This document shows positions 5,465-6,874 of a stretch of 6,874 nt of DNA, one piece after another. The stretch covers positions 1 to 6,874 of the forward strand of contig DAIESZ010000111.1 of NCBI GenBank assembly GCA_027346035.1. Direction: 5' to 3'. Each line of letters starts with the position of its first letter. Position 1 is the first letter of the stretch. The DNA is from Propionibacteriaceae bacterium (GTDB lineage: Bacteria > Actinomycetota > Actinomycetes > Propionibacteriales > Propionibacteriaceae). The position numbers were made by a program, and so were the translations under genes. Below the pieces are notes generated by a model. That model was not told the origin of the DNA. It made no database searches and worked only from the letters and a program-made list of their open reading frames with translations.

Positions 5465-5497
5465 GGCCCGCCGGGCCGCTGAGGGGCGAAGGCGGCC
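5465..5497 (-). terminator. Possible U-less terminator after sdaA: two overlapping GC hairpins
   Basis: In the 56-base gap after the sdaA stop, the minus-strand RNA can form either GGCCGC/GCGGCC (5492-5497 with 5474-5479, 12-base loop) or GGCCC/GGGCC (5473-5477 with 5465-5469, 3-base loop). Both are perfect but they share bases 5474-5477, so only one can form at a time. There is no U tract, so this is at best an actinobacterial-style U-less terminator. GC-rich DNA gives such stems by chance often. Confidence 0.25.
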
Positions 5498-5506
5498 GAG
5501 CGACGG

Positions 5507-6874
5507 TCAGCACTCGATGACGTTGACGGCCAGGCCGCCTCGGGAGGTCTCCTTGTACTTGACCTTCATGTCCGCCCCCGTCTCACGCATCGTCTTGACC
5601 ACCTGGTCAAGCGAGACCACATGCGAACCATCCCCCCGCAACGCCGTGCGCGCCGCCGTGATCGCCTTCACCGACGCGATCGCATTCCGCTCGATACACG
5701 GAATCTGCACCAACCCACCCACCGGGTCACACGTCAGGCCCAAGTTGTGCTCCATCCCGATCTCCGCCGCATTCTCCACCTGCTCCGGCGTCCCACCCAA
5801 CACCGCCGCCATCGCCGCCGCCGCCATCGAACACGCCGAACCCACCTCCCCCTGACAACCCACCTCCGCCCCCGAGATCGAGGCCATCTCCTTGTAGATC
5901 ACCCCCACCGCCCCCGCCGTGAGCAGGAACCGGACCACCCCGTCCTCGTCCGCACCCGGCACGAAATCGACGTAATACCGCAACACCGCCGGAATGATCC
6001 CCGCCGCCCCATTCGTCGGCGCCGTCACCACCCGACCACCCGCAGCGTTCTCCTCATTGACCGCCAACGCATACAACGTGATCCAGTCCATCCCCCGCAA
6101 CGGATCCGTGCTCCCACCCTCCAACCCCAGCCGGCGCGCCAGCTCCGGCGCCCGCCGCCGCACCCTCAAGCCACCCGGCAGGATCCCCTCACTGCGGATG
6201 CCGCTGTCGATGCACTCCTGCATCACCGCCCAGATCCGCAACAGCCCCGCCCGCACCTGCTGCTCAGACCGCCACGACAGCTCGTTCGCCAACATCACCC
6301 GCGCCACCGACAGGCCCGTAACCCGACAATGCGCCAACAGCTCATCCCCGGTCCGGAACGGATACGCCACCGGCGTCGTGTCAGCCACCACCCGCGTCTC
6401 ACCGTCGGCCCCCTCACCGACCACGAACCCCCCACCCACCGAGTAGTAGGTGTGCTCCGAGACGACCTCGCCGAGAGCGTCGTAGGCCGTGAACACCATC
6501 CCGTTCGGATGCAGCGGCAACGCCCTGCGGCGGTGCAGGACAAGGTCGGTGTCCTCGTCGAACGTGATCTCGTGCTGCCCGAGCAGCGACACCCGGTGGT
6601 CCCGCCGGATCTGCTCCAACCGCGGCCCCACCGCCCAGGGGTCACAGCTCTCCGGCCGCTCCCCCGACAAACCCAACAACACCGCCTTGTCCGACCCATG
6701 CCCATGACCCGTCGCACCCAACGACCCGAACAGCTCTGCCCGCACCCGAGCCACCGACCCCACAACACCCTCAGCGCGCAGTCGCTCCGCAAACATCACC
6801 GCCGCCCGCATCGGACCCACCGTGTGCGAACTCGACGGGCCGATCCCAACCGAAAACAGGTCAAAAACACTGAG
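5507..6874 (-). CDS. sdaA: L-serine ammonia-lyase (single-chain, iron-sulfur type), 5' end just outside window
   Basis: The 455 visible residues are a near-complete single-chain L-serine dehydratase, which deaminates L-serine to pyruvate and ammonia in the cytoplasm. The frame stays open to the right edge and already shows the family N-terminus [20 protein letters not shown] (visible residues 1-20), so only about three codons should be missing. The catalytic-domain block [15 protein letters not shown] (282-296) is present. The expected oxygen-sensitive [4Fe-4S] ligands are Cys340 (GCQGE), Cys382 (LTCDP) and Cys393 (IPCIER). The protein ends exactly in Cys455; in the Legionella enzyme this C-terminal Cys caps the fourth iron of the resting site, and the spacing of all four cysteines agrees with what I recall of it. 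Codon usage is strikingly uneven: 5573-6442 and about 6600-6874 use G/T-ending codons, while the remainder uses the C-ending style of its neighbours. Promoter and any leader lie outside the window. Confidence 0.96.
   Translation of the reverse strand, partial: LSVFDLFSVGIGPSSSHTVGPMRAAVMFAERLRAEGVVGSVARVRAELFGSLGATGHGHGSDKAVLLGLSGERPESCDPWAVGPRLEQIRRDHRVSLLGQHEITFDEDTDLVLHRRRALPLHPNGMVFTAYDALGEVVSEHTYYSVGGGFVVGEGADGETRVVADTTPVAYPFRTGDELLAHCRVTGLSVARVMLANELSWRSEQQVRAGLLRIWAVMQECIDSGIRSEGILPGGLRVRRRAPELARRLGLEGGSTDPLRGMDWITLYALAVNEENAAGGRVVTAPTNGAAGIIPAVLRYYVDFVPGADEDGVVRFLLTAGAVGVIYKEMASISGAEVGCQGEVGSACSMAAAAMAAVLGGTPEQVENAAEIGMEHNLGLTCDPVGGLVQIPCIERNAIASVKAITAARTALRGDGSHVVSLDQVVKTMRETGADMKVKYKETSRGGLAVNVIEC

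Noticed and set aside
4773..5855. Plus-strand open frame running across the rimK end, the DUF664 gene and sdaA
   Set aside because: It overlaps three well-supported genes in other frames and shows no domain of its own.
1..6874. CRISPR array, tRNA/rRNA, insertion sequence or phage attachment site
   Set aside because: I saw no regularly spaced direct repeats, no tRNA-like cloverleaf arms, no transposase or integrase and no terminal inverted repeats in the window.

Overview
The window is high-GC, densely packed bacterial DNA that reads as an actinomycete (Actinomycetota). The gene families fit this: Ni-type superoxide dismutase with its SodX protease, a DUF664/DinB-like protein, GTG starts and TAnnnT -10 elements set directly on start codons. 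A member of the Micrococcales (for example the Intrasporangiaceae area) is my best guess, but it rests only on gene content and composition. There are nine protein genes, no RNA gene, CRISPR array or mobile element that I can see, and no gene-free stretch over 300 bases. The longest intergenic gap is 135 bases.

Left part (1-1479, all on the minus strand). Reading in the direction of transcription, a two-ACT-domain GcvR-like protein (starting at 1479) is followed by sodX (starting at 840) and then sodN (starting at 346, 3' end cut by the window edge). SodX is the S26-type protease that removes the short SodN leader so that the new N-terminal His can bind nickel. The ACT gene has a perfect 9-bp inverted repeat over its promoter and looks leaderless.

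Centre (1615-4878). A RimJ/RimL-type GNAT acetyltransferase on the plus strand converges on a two-gene minus-strand operon: a RimB-like retropepsin-type zinc protease, then a succinylglutamate desuccinylase/aspartoacylase-type zinc deacylase, joined by a TGATG stop/start overlap. Divergent from the protease, with only 24 bases between the two start codons, is a RimK ATP-grasp glutamate ligase. Its C-terminus carries an extra RCK_C (TrkA-C) regulatory domain and a very basic tail. Together these three genes look like a write/erase system for poly-glutamate tails on a protein, classically ribosomal protein S6. The ligand-binding domain fused to the ligase is the most novel feature of the window.

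Right part (4893-6874, minus strand). A DUF664/DinB-superfamily protein lies downstream of sdaA, a single-chain iron-sulfur L-serine ammonia-lyase whose first few codons lie outside the window. Within sdaA the codon usage switches abruptly between the local C-ending style and a G/T-ending style, which suggests a mosaic gene.
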